DNA of 64,000 bases, taken from contig NZ_JAPEPZ010000001.1 of NCBI RefSeq assembly GCF_026339875.1, forward strand, positions 2,170,001 to 2,234,000. The letters are read 5' to 3'. Source of the stretch: Streptomyces sp. NBC_01571 (GTDB lineage: Bacteria; Actinomycetota; Actinomycetes; Streptomycetales; Streptomycetaceae). A model generated the notes under the pieces. That model worked only from the letters and a program-made list of their open reading frames with translations, was not told the DNA's origin and made no database searches. Position numbers and translations under genes: made by a program. The first letter of the stretch is position 1. The number at the start of each line of letters is the position of its first letter. Positions 25,613 to 34,053 of the stretch are shown one piece after another.

Positions 25613-26103
25613 ACACGGTGCCCGCGATCGCGGACCTCTTCCCGGACACGATCACCGCCGACGCCCCGGTCGCTGTCGAGATCGGCCGCGACTGTGACAC
25701 CGCGGCGATGCCCGAGCTGGCGGCACGCCGGATTCTCTCCCTGCTGGGTCACATCAACCCGCACCCGGTGGGCGCCGCGATGGCCCGCGGGAACGAGTGG
25801 GTACTGATCCTGCCGCCCCATTCCGGCCGCGGTATGTGCTGGCCCTGGCCGGTGGACCACCGCGACAGCGGAGTTCTGGCCGTGCCCCCGCTGAGCTCCG
25901 GCCCGGCCGAGGATCTCCACTGGGCCCGACTCGGCAACAACGAGGGCCGCGTCTACTCCGCCCCCCTGCCGCTGTATGCGTCCCTGCCGCTGCTCACGGC
26001 TCTTCGCCCGCAGCCTGAAGCGGGCCGCTTCGGCCTTGCCCCCGCCCGTTCACAGTCGACCCCCACTTCGCGCGAGGACCTCTCATGCTCGATTCGCTGG
26101 TGA
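25609..26103 (+). CDS. Hypothetical protein at the head of the conservon
   Basis: A 164-residue protein starting at ATG 25609 inside the GH15 stop and overlapping CvnA by 19 bases, so it is translationally coupled on both sides. It contains ARGNEWVLILPPHSGRG, VLAVPPL, EDLHWARLG and VYSAPLPLYASLPLL. The VP...DLHW...LP pattern weakly resembles the 32490 protein, which may be a distant relative. No known catalytic residues; role unknown. Confidence 0.6.
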   Translation: MNTVPAIADLFPDTITADAPVAVEIGRDCDTAAMPELAARRILSLLGHINPHPVGAAMARGNEWVLILPPHSGRGMCWPWPVDHRDSGVLAVPPLSSGPAEDLHWARLGNNEGRVYSAPLPLYASLPLLTALRPQPEAGRFGLAPARSQSTPTSREDLSCSIRW

Positions 26104-27419
26104 CCGCGACCGCACTGCTTGGTGGCGGATTCGCCACCACATCGGTGGGCCTCATAGTGCAGGCCCGCAGAAAGCGGGCCCTGGCCGCCCGGGTCACACC
26201 CCTGGAAGCCCAGCGGGATTCCGCGCTCGCATACGCCGGCGCGTTGGAGGCGGAGTCGAAGCATTTCGCTGAGGTGCGGATGCCCGCGTTGGTGGACGCC
26301 CTCGCCCGCGGACACCGTGGCGTGCCGGTGCCCGGACTCAGCCAGGAGCGTCTCGCCGGCAGTCCCATCGACCACGGCCATCAGACCGTGATGGGGCTGC
26401 TCCAGGAGGCCCTCACGGTCACCCGCGATCAGATCGGGCTCTCCGCGCGGTCCTCAGTGCGGGACATCATCGACGAGGCGCAGACGCACCTGCACCGCTG
26501 CCAGCTGAACGTCGTCGAAGAGATGGACCGCTACCCCCAAGGCACGACGTACCACCAGAGCCTGATGGGCTTCGACCACCTGGTCACCCAGGCCCTGCAC
26601 ACCCTCCAGCGCACGCGCATCCTGGCCGGCTCGTGGCCCGGTCTGCAGCGTGCGGACTGCACCTTCGGCGAGGTCGTCGAATCCGCGCGGGGACGGATCA
26701 ACGCCTATCTGCGGGTGAGTTACACCTACGAGCCCGGCAGCGGCGAGACCTGGCTCGAAGGCCGTGTCGTCGAGCCGGTCACGGTGGCGCTCACCGAGCT
26801 GCTGTCCAACGCCACCGCGTACTCCGACGGCAAGGTCTTCGTCGAAGTGCAGGCGTTCCAGACGGGATTCTGCATCGTCGTCGACGACGGCGGCCTGAAC
26901 ATGAACGCCTATCAGCGTGAGGAGGCCGCCCGGAAGTTGTCGCGGCACACCGTGCTGGACGTGACGACTCTGCAGGACACACGCCAGCTCGGATTCGCCG
27001 TCATCGGCCGCCTCGCCGGCGAGTACGGCTTCGCCGCCGATGTCACCAGTACGTCCCCGTACGGCGGCGTGCGGGCCGTCCTTCGCATCCCGCGGGAACT
27101 CTTCGGACACGGTCCGACCGCAGAGGAGACCCAGGCGGAGCGCCGAGCAGCGGCCTCTCGGACCACAGGGCACGCCTCGGCCTCACCGACCGAGGCTCCC
27201 CCGGAAGGGGACCAGGCCGACCGACGGGGCGAGCCGTCGGACGGAAGTGTCCTGCCGCAGCGGCGCAGGCGCTCGCCCCGTCCCACGGCCCCCGTAGCCA
27301 CCGGCGCGCCAGCGCCTGCCGAGGACCCCGAGGCGTTCACGCAGGGCTTTGCCCACCTGGCGGAAACCATCCGCGACCACGAGTCCAGCCCGACCGAAGG
27401 AGAGCAGTTCCGTGCCTGA
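26085..27419 (+). CDS. cvnA: CvnA-like sensor ATP-binding protein
   Basis: A 444-residue conservon protein A. It has an N-terminal hydrophobic segment (residues about 3-25), a linker helix region, and a histidine-kinase-type ATPase domain: VALTELLSNATAYSD as N-box, VVDDGGLNMN as G1 box, GFAVIGRLAGEYGFAADV as G2-like box. The C-terminus is a long low-complexity tail. There is no phosphoacceptor H-box, as usual for conservons. In conservons CvnA-D form a membrane-associated complex resembling G-protein signalling (Cvn9 of S. coelicolor), with CvnA as the membrane anchor and sensor. Confidence 0.9.
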   Translation: MLDSLVTATALLGGGFATTSVGLIVQARRKRALAARVTPLEAQRDSALAYAGALEAESKHFAEVRMPALVDALARGHRGVPVPGLSQERLAGSPIDHGHQTVMGLLQEALTVTRDQIGLSARSSVRDIIDEAQTHLHRCQLNVVEEMDRYPQGTTYHQSLMGFDHLVTQALHTLQRTRILAGSWPGLQRADCTFGEVVESARGRINAYLRVSYTYEPGSGETWLEGRVVEPVTVALTELLSNATAYSDGKVFVEVQAFQTGFCIVVDDGGLNMNAYQREEAARKLSRHTVLDVTTLQDTRQLGFAVIGRLAGEYGFAADVTSTSPYGGVRAVLRIPRELFGHGPTAEETQAERRAAASRTTGHASASPTEAPPEGDQADRRGEPSDGSVLPQRRRRSPRPTAPVATGAPAPAEDPEAFTQGFAHLAETIRDHESSPTEGEQFRA

Positions 27420-27849
27420 CCAGCAGCCCACCGCCGACACCCACGACATGTCCTGGGTCCTCAACCGACTCGCGGAGGAGAAGGGCGTTCTGCACGCCGT
27501 CCTCTTCAGCTCCGACGGCATGGTGCTGGCCCACTCGGACGGCGTCCACCGCGATGTGGCCGACCGCGCTGGGGCCAGCTCCTCGAGCATCTTCTCCCTC
27601 GGCCGGTCCATCGCAGAGCTCGCCGAAGCGAACGAGGACGAGAACACCCCCCGCAAGGTCATCATCGACCTGCCGAACCGCTGCATCCTCGTCTTCGGAG
27701 CCGGGCACAACACCGCGCTGGCTGTATCCGTCACCGCGGAGATGACCGCGCCCGAAGTGGCCGTCGCCTCCGGGGCGACGATCAAGGCCATCAAGGGCCT
27801 GGCTCCCGCGCTGTCCGCCCGGGAGCGGACAGCGTACGGAACGTCGTGA
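27412..27849 (+). CDS. cvnB: CvnB-like roadblock/LC7 protein
   Basis: A 145-residue roadblock/LC7-domain protein: MSWVLNRLAEEKGVLHAVLFSSDGMVLAHS and CILVFGAGHNTALAVSVTAEM. It starts at GTG 27412 (GAAGGAGAG upstream), overlapping cvnA by 8 bases; ATG 27448 is a possible alternative. Roadblock proteins act as regulators or exchange factors of small GTPases, here the CvnD product. Confidence 0.92.
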   Translation: MPDQQPTADTHDMSWVLNRLAEEKGVLHAVLFSSDGMVLAHSDGVHRDVADRAGASSSSIFSLGRSIAELAEANEDENTPRKVIIDLPNRCILVFGAGHNTALAVSVTAEMTAPEVAVASGATIKAIKGLAPALSARERTAYGTS

Positions 27850-28202
27850 CCCCCCGCGGCCGGCGGCGCGCCGGGATGGTGCGGCCCTACACCCCGACCG
27901 GGGGAAGGGCCGCGCCCACCCGCCGCACCCTGGACCTGGCCACTCTCCTGATCGCCGACCCGGACAAGCCACTGCACGGCCTGGACGCCCACTCCCGCCG
28001 GCTGATGCAGCACTGCCTGCCCGGAGTGCTGTCGCTGGCCGAGGTCAGCGCCGACCTGCAACTCCCGGCCGCTGTGACGAAGGTGCTGGTCTCCTCCCTC
28101 GTCGACAGCAGCCACCTCGTCAGCCGTGACCCCGTACCCGCCGCTCAGCAGCACGACAGACAGCTGCTGGAGAGGATCCGCGATGCGCTCATCAACCTCT
28201 GA
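27846..28202 (+). CDS. cvnC: CvnC-like DUF742 protein
   Basis: A 118-residue DUF742 protein: VRPYTPTGGRAAPTRRTLDLATLL, QHCLPGVLSLAEVSADLQLP and VLVSSLVDSSHLV, the usual winged-helix-like core. GTG 27846 overlaps the cvnB stop by 4 bases. It is the standard third conservon component. Confidence 0.92.
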   Translation: MTPRGRRRAGMVRPYTPTGGRAAPTRRTLDLATLLIADPDKPLHGLDAHSRRLMQHCLPGVLSLAEVSADLQLPAAVTKVLVSSLVDSSHLVSRDPVPAAQQHDRQLLERIRDALINL

Positions 28203-28782
28203 GGGCAACTACCTGGCGCCCGGTGTCAGCCACTCGGTGAAGATCGTCGTGCTCGGCCCCTTCGCCGTCGGCAAGACCACGTTCGTCGGTGCGGTCTCCG
28301 AGATCAGGCCCACGTCAACCGAGGAACGGATGACGAAAGCCGGCGAGATCGTAGACACACTGCGGGGGTTGTCGGACAAGAACACCACCACGGTCGCGCT
28401 CGACTTCGGCCGCCTGACCCTGACCGACGACATCGTGCTCTACATGTTCGGCGGCCCCGGTCAGCCGCGGTTCGACTACATGATCGACGAGCTGATGCAG
28501 GGCGCCCTCGGCGGCGTCGTCCTGGTCGACACGGCGCGTATCACCGAGTCCTGGGACGCCATGGGGCGCATGGAAGAAGCCGATCTGCCCTACGTGGTCG
28601 CGGTCAATACCTTCGCGGCCTCCCCCCGCTACAGCGAAGCCGAACTGCGCAAGGCCCTGGACCTCCACCCGTCCACGCCCCTCATCGAGTGCGACGTACG
28701 GGAAAAGAGCTCGGCGAAGTCTCCGCTGATAGCACTCGTCTCCCACCTGCTGTCCCGTCCCAGCCTGGAGCCCGCCTCATGA
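28183..28782 (+). CDS. cvnD: CvnD-like small GTPase
   Basis: A 199-residue P-loop GTPase of the MglA-like conservon type. Walker A is LGPFAVGKTTF (near residue 25), TTVALDFGRLTL and MFGGPGQPRFDYM form the switch II region, and VVAVNTFAASPRY takes the place of the canonical NKxD base-recognition motif, with N but without KxD, as is common in CvnD. It starts at ATG 28183 inside the cvnC end. It is the signalling output of the conservon. Confidence 0.93.
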   Translation: MRSSTSEGNYLAPGVSHSVKIVVLGPFAVGKTTFVGAVSEIRPTSTEERMTKAGEIVDTLRGLSDKNTTTVALDFGRLTLTDDIVLYMFGGPGQPRFDYMIDELMQGALGGVVLVDTARITESWDAMGRMEEADLPYVVAVNTFAASPRYSEAELRKALDLHPSTPLIECDVREKSSAKSPLIALVSHLLSRPSLEPAS

Positions 28783-30029
28783 CATCGCCGCCCCCGCTCT
28801 CCGCGAGCGGCTGCCCCATGCTGCACGGGGCCGCTTTCGCCGCCCAGCCCCAAGCCACCTACGACCAACTGCGCAGCCAGGGACCCGTCGGCTGGGCCGA
28901 AATCGCCCCCACCGTCCACGCCCTGGTCGTCACGCAGCACCGCGCCGCCGTCACCCTCCTGAACGACACGCGCACGTACTCCAAGGACTCCCGCCGCTGG
29001 GCAGCCCTGGCCAACGGCGAAGTTCCGGGCGACAGCCCCGTGCTGGGCATGATGGCCTGGCGTCCCTCGGTCCTCTACACCGACGACCAGGAGCACGCCC
29101 GCCTGCGCTGGGCGATGGACGACTGCATCGCCCGCATCAGCCCCCACTGGCTCAGGGAGATCACTCAACGCAGCGCCCTGACTCTGATCGCCCGGATCAT
29201 CGGGGACGGCCAGGCCGACATCATGAGCGACTTCGCCGACATCCTCCCCATGCTGGTGTTCGCCGAACTCCTCGGATGCCCGCCCGAGAAGTCCACCCGC
29301 ATGGTGCGCGCGTGCCAGGACCTCATCAGCGCCGGCCCCGAAGCGGCCCAGGGCGCAGCCGACTTCGCAGGACTCCTGTACGAGCTCATCCAGATTCGCC
29401 GCGCCCAGCCCGGCCAGGACCTCACCTCCTGGATGATCAACCACGCCGCCGCCCTGACGGACGAGGAAGCACTCAACCAGCTGTTCTGCGCCGTCGGCGC
29501 CGGCATCATCCCCGCCGCCGCGTGCACCGCCTGGACCCTTCACCTGCTCCTGCGCGACGACGACTACGCCGGCAACCTCGCCGCCGGAACTCTCACCGTG
29601 CGCCGCGCCCTGGAGAAGGCACTGTGGCAGCGCCCGCCGATGGCGAACTTCTCCGTCCACTTCGCCCGCCACGACACCTACCTCCACGGGGCGTACGTGC
29701 AGGCAGGGACCCCTGTTCTCATCTCCCACGCGGCAGCGAACACCGACCCGGCGCTCCCCGACGGCCTCGGGTACGACAACCGCAGCCACCTCGCCTGGTC
29801 GGCGGGCCCGCACCGCTGCCCCGCGATCTCCCAGGCGACCACGATCGTCCAGACCGGTGTCGAGACCGTTCTGGACCAGCTCTGGGACATGGAGCTGATC
29901 TCCACCGACCCGGAACCCCTTCTGCGGCACGGCCCTTTCCACCAGTGCCCGCAGACGATGCCCGTCAGGTTCCGGCCCAAGTCGCAAGACCGTCTTCCCA
30001 CCGCCGCTCTCGCAGGAGGTTCCTCGTGA
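28779..30029 (+). CDS. Cytochrome P450, CYP157-like, lacking the ExxR motif
   Basis: A 416-residue P450 coupled to cvnD by ATGA. The haem-binding loop is AWSAGPHRCPAISQ (Cys near residue 347). In the K-helix, where nearly all P450s have ExxR, the sequence is EKALW (residues about 279-283). The CYP157 family of Streptomyces, found next to CYP154 in conservons, is known for an EQSLW-type motif in this place, so I assign it there. The I-helix reads GAGIIPAAACTAWT, without the usual acidic-Thr pair. Substrate unknown; catalysis may be unusual or absent. Confidence 0.88.
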   Translation: MTSPPPLSASGCPMLHGAAFAAQPQATYDQLRSQGPVGWAEIAPTVHALVVTQHRAAVTLLNDTRTYSKDSRRWAALANGEVPGDSPVLGMMAWRPSVLYTDDQEHARLRWAMDDCIARISPHWLREITQRSALTLIARIIGDGQADIMSDFADILPMLVFAELLGCPPEKSTRMVRACQDLISAGPEAAQGAADFAGLLYELIQIRRAQPGQDLTSWMINHAAALTDEEALNQLFCAVGAGIIPAAACTAWTLHLLLRDDDYAGNLAAGTLTVRRALEKALWQRPPMANFSVHFARHDTYLHGAYVQAGTPVLISHAAANTDPALPDGLGYDNRSHLAWSAGPHRCPAISQATTIVQTGVETVLDQLWDMELISTDPEPLLRHGPFHQCPQTMPVRFRPKSQDRLPTAALAGGSS

Positions 30030-31261
30030 CCAGCACCCCCGCCCGGACCGCGACCGTGACACTCGACAGCAGCGGCGGCCGCCGCCTGTTCGCCCAGGCC
30101 GACGAGCTTCGGGCGGCCGGCCCGGCCGTCCGGGTCCGCATGCCGGAAGATGTCCCCGCCTGGTCGGTCACCCGCGGAGACGTCGCCAAGCGGCTCCTGA
30201 CCCATCCCCATGTCTCCAAGGACGCCCGCAAGTCCTGGCCCTCCCACACCCCGGGTTCCATACCGTGGCTCTACGCCTGGGTCGACGTCGTCTCGATGTT
30301 CACCTCCGACGGCGACGACCACAAACGCCTGCGCCAACTGGTCAGCCGCGCCTTCACCCCCGGGCGGGTCGAAGCGATGCGCCCGGTCCTCCAGGCCATC
30401 GTCACCGACCTCCTCGACACCCTGGCCCACCAGGACGAGACCGCGCCCGTCGATCTGCGCACCCACTTCTCCTACCGGGTGCCCACACGCCTGATCTGCG
30501 ACCTCTTCGGAGTTCCCGCCGATCAGCGCCCCGAGATGCTCCGCGTCATCGACTCCGTCCTCGCCACCGACGTCACTGCGGAGCAGGCCGAAGCGACCAA
30601 GCACGACCTCTACCAGGCCATGCAGACACTCATCGACGTCAAACGGGCCACCCCCGGCGAGGACATGACCAGCCTGCTGCTGGCCGCCCATGAGGAAGAC
30701 GGTGACCGGCTCAGCCACATCGAGCTGATCTCGACCCTGATCCTGATGATCGGGGCGGGCAGCGAGACCGCCGTCGCCCTCATCAACGCCGCCGTACGCG
30801 AGCTCCTCAACCACCCGGACCAGCTGGCGACCGTTCTGGCCGACCCCCGGCGCTGGCGCGACGTCATCGAGGAAGCCCTCCGCCTCCACCCGCCGATCAT
30901 GCACCTGCCCCTGCGCTACGCCACCAAGGACATCGACCTCGGCGAGGGCGTCATCATCAAGGAAGGCGACGCCATCCTGATCGGCTTCGGCGCCCACGGC
31001 CGCGACCCGGGCGTCCACGACGATCCCGAGGCCTTCCGCATCGACCGGGACGACAAGGACCACATGGCCTTCGGCCACGGCATCCACTACTGCCTGGGTG
31101 CCCCGCTGGCCAAGCTCGAAGCCGAGGTAGCGCTCCCGGCCCTGTTCGAGCGGTTCCCCCAGATCGCCCTGGCCTGCAAGGTCGAGGACCTCGAGCCGCA
31201 GCGCTCCTTCATCGGCACCGACGTCACCGCGCTGCCCGTCGTGCTGCACGCCTCGGCGTAG
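30026..31261 (+). CDS. Cytochrome P450, CYP154-like
   Basis: A 411-residue canonical soluble bacterial P450. It has the I-helix MIGAGSETAVALI, the K-helix EEALRLHPP with ExxR intact, and the haem loop AFGHGIHYCLGAPLA. GTG 30026 overlaps the previous stop (GTGA), with GGAGG upstream. As the conserved partner of CYP157 in conservons it is probably a monooxygenase whose expression is tied to the signalling complex; ferredoxin partners are not encoded here. Confidence 0.93.
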   Translation: MTSTPARTATVTLDSSGGRRLFAQADELRAAGPAVRVRMPEDVPAWSVTRGDVAKRLLTHPHVSKDARKSWPSHTPGSIPWLYAWVDVVSMFTSDGDDHKRLRQLVSRAFTPGRVEAMRPVLQAIVTDLLDTLAHQDETAPVDLRTHFSYRVPTRLICDLFGVPADQRPEMLRVIDSVLATDVTAEQAEATKHDLYQAMQTLIDVKRATPGEDMTSLLLAAHEEDGDRLSHIELISTLILMIGAGSETAVALINAAVRELLNHPDQLATVLADPRRWRDVIEEALRLHPPIMHLPLRYATKDIDLGEGVIIKEGDAILIGFGAHGRDPGVHDDPEAFRIDRDDKDHMAFGHGIHYCLGAPLAKLEAEVALPALFERFPQIALACKVEDLEPQRSFIGTDVTALPVVLHASA

Positions 31262-31366
31262 AAGCGGCGCCGCTACCGCGTCGGCGGAGACAGTGCTTGC
31301 CGTCCCCGCCGGCGCACCTCCACCACCCCGCGTTCGTCACACAACATCGCCGACCCAGGACTCCAC

Positions 31367-31858
31367 ATGACCACCGCCCTGCCCGCCACGACCCTCACTG
31401 CTGACCAGCGGCGCGTCGCCGCGCGACTCGTCTACGGCGTGTCCAACAAGGCGATCGCCAGCCAGGTCTGCCTGTCCGTGGATGGCGTGGCCAGCCACCT
31501 CGGTGCGGCCCGCAAGAAGATGGGCTGCCCGGGATCTTCGCGCGCCGTCCTCGTCCACACCCTTCTCGCCGCCCGGGAGGTTCCCCCACCGGCCGGCAGC
31601 GGGACGGTTCCGGCGTTCACCAAGCACGAAGTGACGGTCATACGGGCCATCGCCAAGCACACCCTCAACGCCGACATCGGGAATGCCATCGGTGTGCCGG
31701 CCGACGACGTGCGCGCCGAAATCGACGCCACCGTGGACAAAGGGAACGCCCGCAACGCAACCCACCTGGTCGGGCTGGCACACACGTGGGGCATTCTCGG
31801 CACCTCGGACACTCAGCCCGAGACCGAAGCAACGGCTACGGCGGAGCCCGCCCGATGA
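31367..31858 (+). CDS. Small protein with two LuxR-type helix-turn-helix units
   Basis: A 163-residue protein. Residues about 8-65 (LTADQRRVAARLVYGVSNKAIA, LSVDGVASHLGAARKKMGC) form a LuxR/GerE-type helix-turn-helix. Residues about 85-145 (FTKHEVTVIRAIAKHTLNADIGNAIGVPADDVRAEIDATVDKGNARN) repeat the same helical spacing in a more divergent form. No receiver or ligand domain. It heads a run of overlapping genes to 40346 and could regulate them. Confidence 0.7.
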   Translation: MTTALPATTLTADQRRVAARLVYGVSNKAIASQVCLSVDGVASHLGAARKKMGCPGSSRAVLVHTLLAAREVPPPAGSGTVPAFTKHEVTVIRAIAKHTLNADIGNAIGVPADDVRAEIDATVDKGNARNATHLVGLAHTWGILGTSDTQPETEATATAEPAR

Positions 31859-32493
31859 GCGCCCAGGGCAGCTTCCATGACGGCGACCGGCGACAATCTC
31901 CGACGGGCCGTAGGCCCACGGCGCCCGTATACGAGGTGCTGCCGATCAACACCGACGCCGCTCGCGCTGAAGCCGCGGCCCTGGCCACAGACCGCGCCCA
32001 CCTGCTCGCTGGACAAGGCATAACCGTCTCCGCCGATCGCGCCAATGCCCTTCTCCGGGAAGCCGGCGCCCTTGGGTTCTACGAGGGCGGCATCCTCGTC
32101 GGCGCTCTTGTCCTGCACAGAGATCCGGATATGCGGCACTGGGGCGCCGACGGCCGCGATCCGGGACTTCTGGTCTCCCTTGACCCGGTGACGGCCGGGT
32201 CGAGCCAGGTCGGACGGATGATGACCCTGTGGCTTGCCGATTACGCGGCCAACAGCCGGCTGATGTGGATCTGGTGCGATGTTCCGTGCCAGCCCGGAGC
32301 CGCCGATGAGGCAGCCCAGTGGTTACTGAAGTACCTGTGCGACCTCGGGTGGGAGACCCGATCGCCGACCAGTCGGAGTCCGACCGGTGAACGCGTCGTC
32401 CGTCTGCGGCTGCGCGCCCACGCCAGACCCGCGCTGACAGAGGCGATCTCCGATCCGCACGCAGTCGGGCCCCCGGCGGTGAAGGCGCTATGA
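31855..32493 (+). CDS. GNAT-like protein, first of a pair
   Basis: A 212-residue protein overlapping the previous stop by ATGA. The core ALLREAGALGFYEGGILVGALVLH, then SQVGRMMTLWLADYAANSRLMWIWCDVP, then AAQWLLKYLCDLGW follows a GNAT-like fold. It is recognisably paralogous to the 33041 protein (LLTIWARHYAA..., LIGHLVDECGW). Substrate unknown; the acetyl-CoA loop is not clear. Confidence 0.55.
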   Translation: MSAQGSFHDGDRRQSPTGRRPTAPVYEVLPINTDAARAEAAALATDRAHLLAGQGITVSADRANALLREAGALGFYEGGILVGALVLHRDPDMRHWGADGRDPGLLVSLDPVTAGSSQVGRMMTLWLADYAANSRLMWIWCDVPCQPGAADEAAQWLLKYLCDLGWETRSPTSRSPTGERVVRLRLRAHARPALTEAISDPHAVGPPAVKAL

Positions 32494-33044
32494 CGGCGCT
32501 TCACCTCGTCCGCCCAAACCCGCTCCGAGAACCTCCACGCGCTGTCGATGCTGCGCTCCTGCAGCCCCGATCCCACAAGGACACATTGATGCGCTTGACG
32601 TCCTCCCCGTACGAATCCCCGTCCCTCACCTTGCCGCCGTGGGTACCGCCGCCTGGCGGCCTACGTACCTGGGGGTGCGGCGAGCACTTCGACGCCGTAC
32701 GGCTCCCGGCAACCCTCGCACCTCCGCTGATCGCCTTACTACAGGCCGCCGGTGGGCACGGGCCGGTGCTCGCCGACCCCTACAGCGGCAGCTGGCACAT
32801 CCTCCTCGACCCCGACACCGTCCGCCCCGGGCCGTGGGCCCGTCACGGGATACGCCTTCTGCGGCCCGGCACCCGCCTCACGATCCCCGCCGCACAAGTC
32901 ACCGCCGGCACCGACCTGCACTGGCACACCCCGCCCGGCGCCGGCTACACCCACGCCGAGCTGCTCAACGGCGCGCTCACCGCTCCGTCCGGCCTCACCA
33001 GCACCCCGCGCCGCGCCGCCCCGCGCCCCAGGGCCAGCCGGTGA
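32490..33044 (+). CDS. Hypothetical protein
   Basis: 184 residues from ATG 32490 (ATGA overlap); ATG 32589 with AAGGA upstream is an alternative that removes a low-complexity N-terminus. The core HFDAVRLPATLAPPLIALL, GPVLADPYSGSWHILLDPD, RLTIPAAQVTAGTDLHWH has the shape of a small alpha/beta domain frequent in Streptomyces hypothetical proteins. No catalytic motif recognised. Confidence 0.55.
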   Translation: MTALHLVRPNPLREPPRAVDAALLQPRSHKDTLMRLTSSPYESPSLTLPPWVPPPGGLRTWGCGEHFDAVRLPATLAPPLIALLQAAGGHGPVLADPYSGSWHILLDPDTVRPGPWARHGIRLLRPGTRLTIPAAQVTAGTDLHWHTPPGAGYTHAELLNGALTAPSGLTSTPRRAAPRPRASR

Positions 33045-33721
33045 CCAACAACGCCTCCATAGGCGCACCCGGCACCCTCCTCGGGCCTGCGCCAAGCCCT
33101 CATTCCGCCGGAAGCTCCGTGCACCCCACCACACCTCCGTACCTGATCCGTCACCTGGACGGACGTACCGAATACGAAGTGCTCAGCGCCCAGGTCATGA
33201 CTTGGCGCCGAGAGCGCGAGCTGCCCGCGGAGAGCGCCCGGCCGATACTCGATTCCTTGCGCGACGAGCGCGAGATGGCCGTCCTTGTAGACACCGACGA
33301 CAACGCCTTCGTCGCCTGCCTCCAACTCGATCGGACCGCTCTGGCCGCGCCGCCGTGGACGGACTCCGACACCGCTCAGCCGACACTGGCGTTGTCCTGC
33401 GCCGCTGCCGCCCCAGGCGTCGGCTACAGGATCGGCTGGCTCCTGACGATCTGGGCCCGCCATTACGCCGCCCTGTGTGACTACACCCGGGTGGCGTGCA
33501 CCGTCCCCCTTCGCCACCACCGTGACTCCGCCGGCGAGCGCCTCATCGGTCATCTGGTGGACGAGTGCGGGTGGAACCGTCACCGGTCGGCGGGCCCGCC
33601 CGACGGACTGGTCGTCCTGCTGACCGCAGATGCGTGCCGCGCGGACAGTCTCGACGCCTTCATCACCACGGAGATCCCCGTACTGCCCGCAGTGTCCGCG
33701 GAGAAGGAGCCCGCTTCATGA
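33041..33721 (+). CDS. GNAT-like protein, second of a pair
   Basis: 226 residues, GTG 33041 overlapping the previous stop. PILDSLRDEREMAVLVDTDDNAFVACLQLD, GYRIGWLLTIWARHYAALCDYTRVACTVPLR and AGERLIGHLVDECGW match the layout of the 31855 protein, so the two look like diverged duplicates flanking the 32490 gene. Confidence 0.55.
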   Translation: MTNNASIGAPGTLLGPAPSPHSAGSSVHPTTPPYLIRHLDGRTEYEVLSAQVMTWRRERELPAESARPILDSLRDEREMAVLVDTDDNAFVACLQLDRTALAAPPWTDSDTAQPTLALSCAAAAPGVGYRIGWLLTIWARHYAALCDYTRVACTVPLRHHRDSAGERLIGHLVDECGWNRHRSAGPPDGLVVLLTADACRADSLDAFITTEIPVLPAVSAEKEPAS

Positions 33722-34053
33722 GCAAGGTGACCCTGCCGGACAGGCCGAAAGACGGTCGGGCACTGCGGCGGCACGGCGCGGCCGTCCACTCCAGAGGGGG
33801 CGGTGCCGTGAAGACCCGGTTCTCCCTGAGCGGTGACCTCTGGCTACGGGTGTCGCTGCAGCTGACACGTCTTCTGCTCACGGTCCGCGTGCCGCCCCCG
33901 GGCTTCCGCGACATAGGGCCCTTCGCCAGCTTCAACACCCCCTCATCCCCCACCATGGCTCCGCCTGCGCGGGCTCAGTGCCGCCACGGGCAGACTGGCA
34001 ACACAAAGCGCGGCCGTTGGTCGGCAGGACCCTCCAGGCCGGTGACACCGTGA
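33718..34053 (+). CDS. Small basic hypothetical protein
   Basis: 111 residues. ATG 33718 overlaps the upstream stop (ATGA), and its own stop overlaps GTG 34050 (GTGA). Double coupling is the main argument that it is real. It contains a short hydrophobic stretch, LRVSLQLTRLLLTVRVP, and is otherwise basic and low-complexity. No family recognised. Confidence 0.4.
   Translation: MSKVTLPDRPKDGRALRRHGAAVHSRGGGAVKTRFSLSGDLWLRVSLQLTRLLLTVRVPPPGFRDIGPFASFNTPSSPTMAPPARAQCRHGQTGNTKRGRWSAGPSRPVTP

Noticed and set aside
28629..31249. Long minus-strand open frames opposite the two P450 genes
   Set aside because: Antisense shadows caused by GC-rich codons. The plus-strand products are complete P450s with haem motifs.
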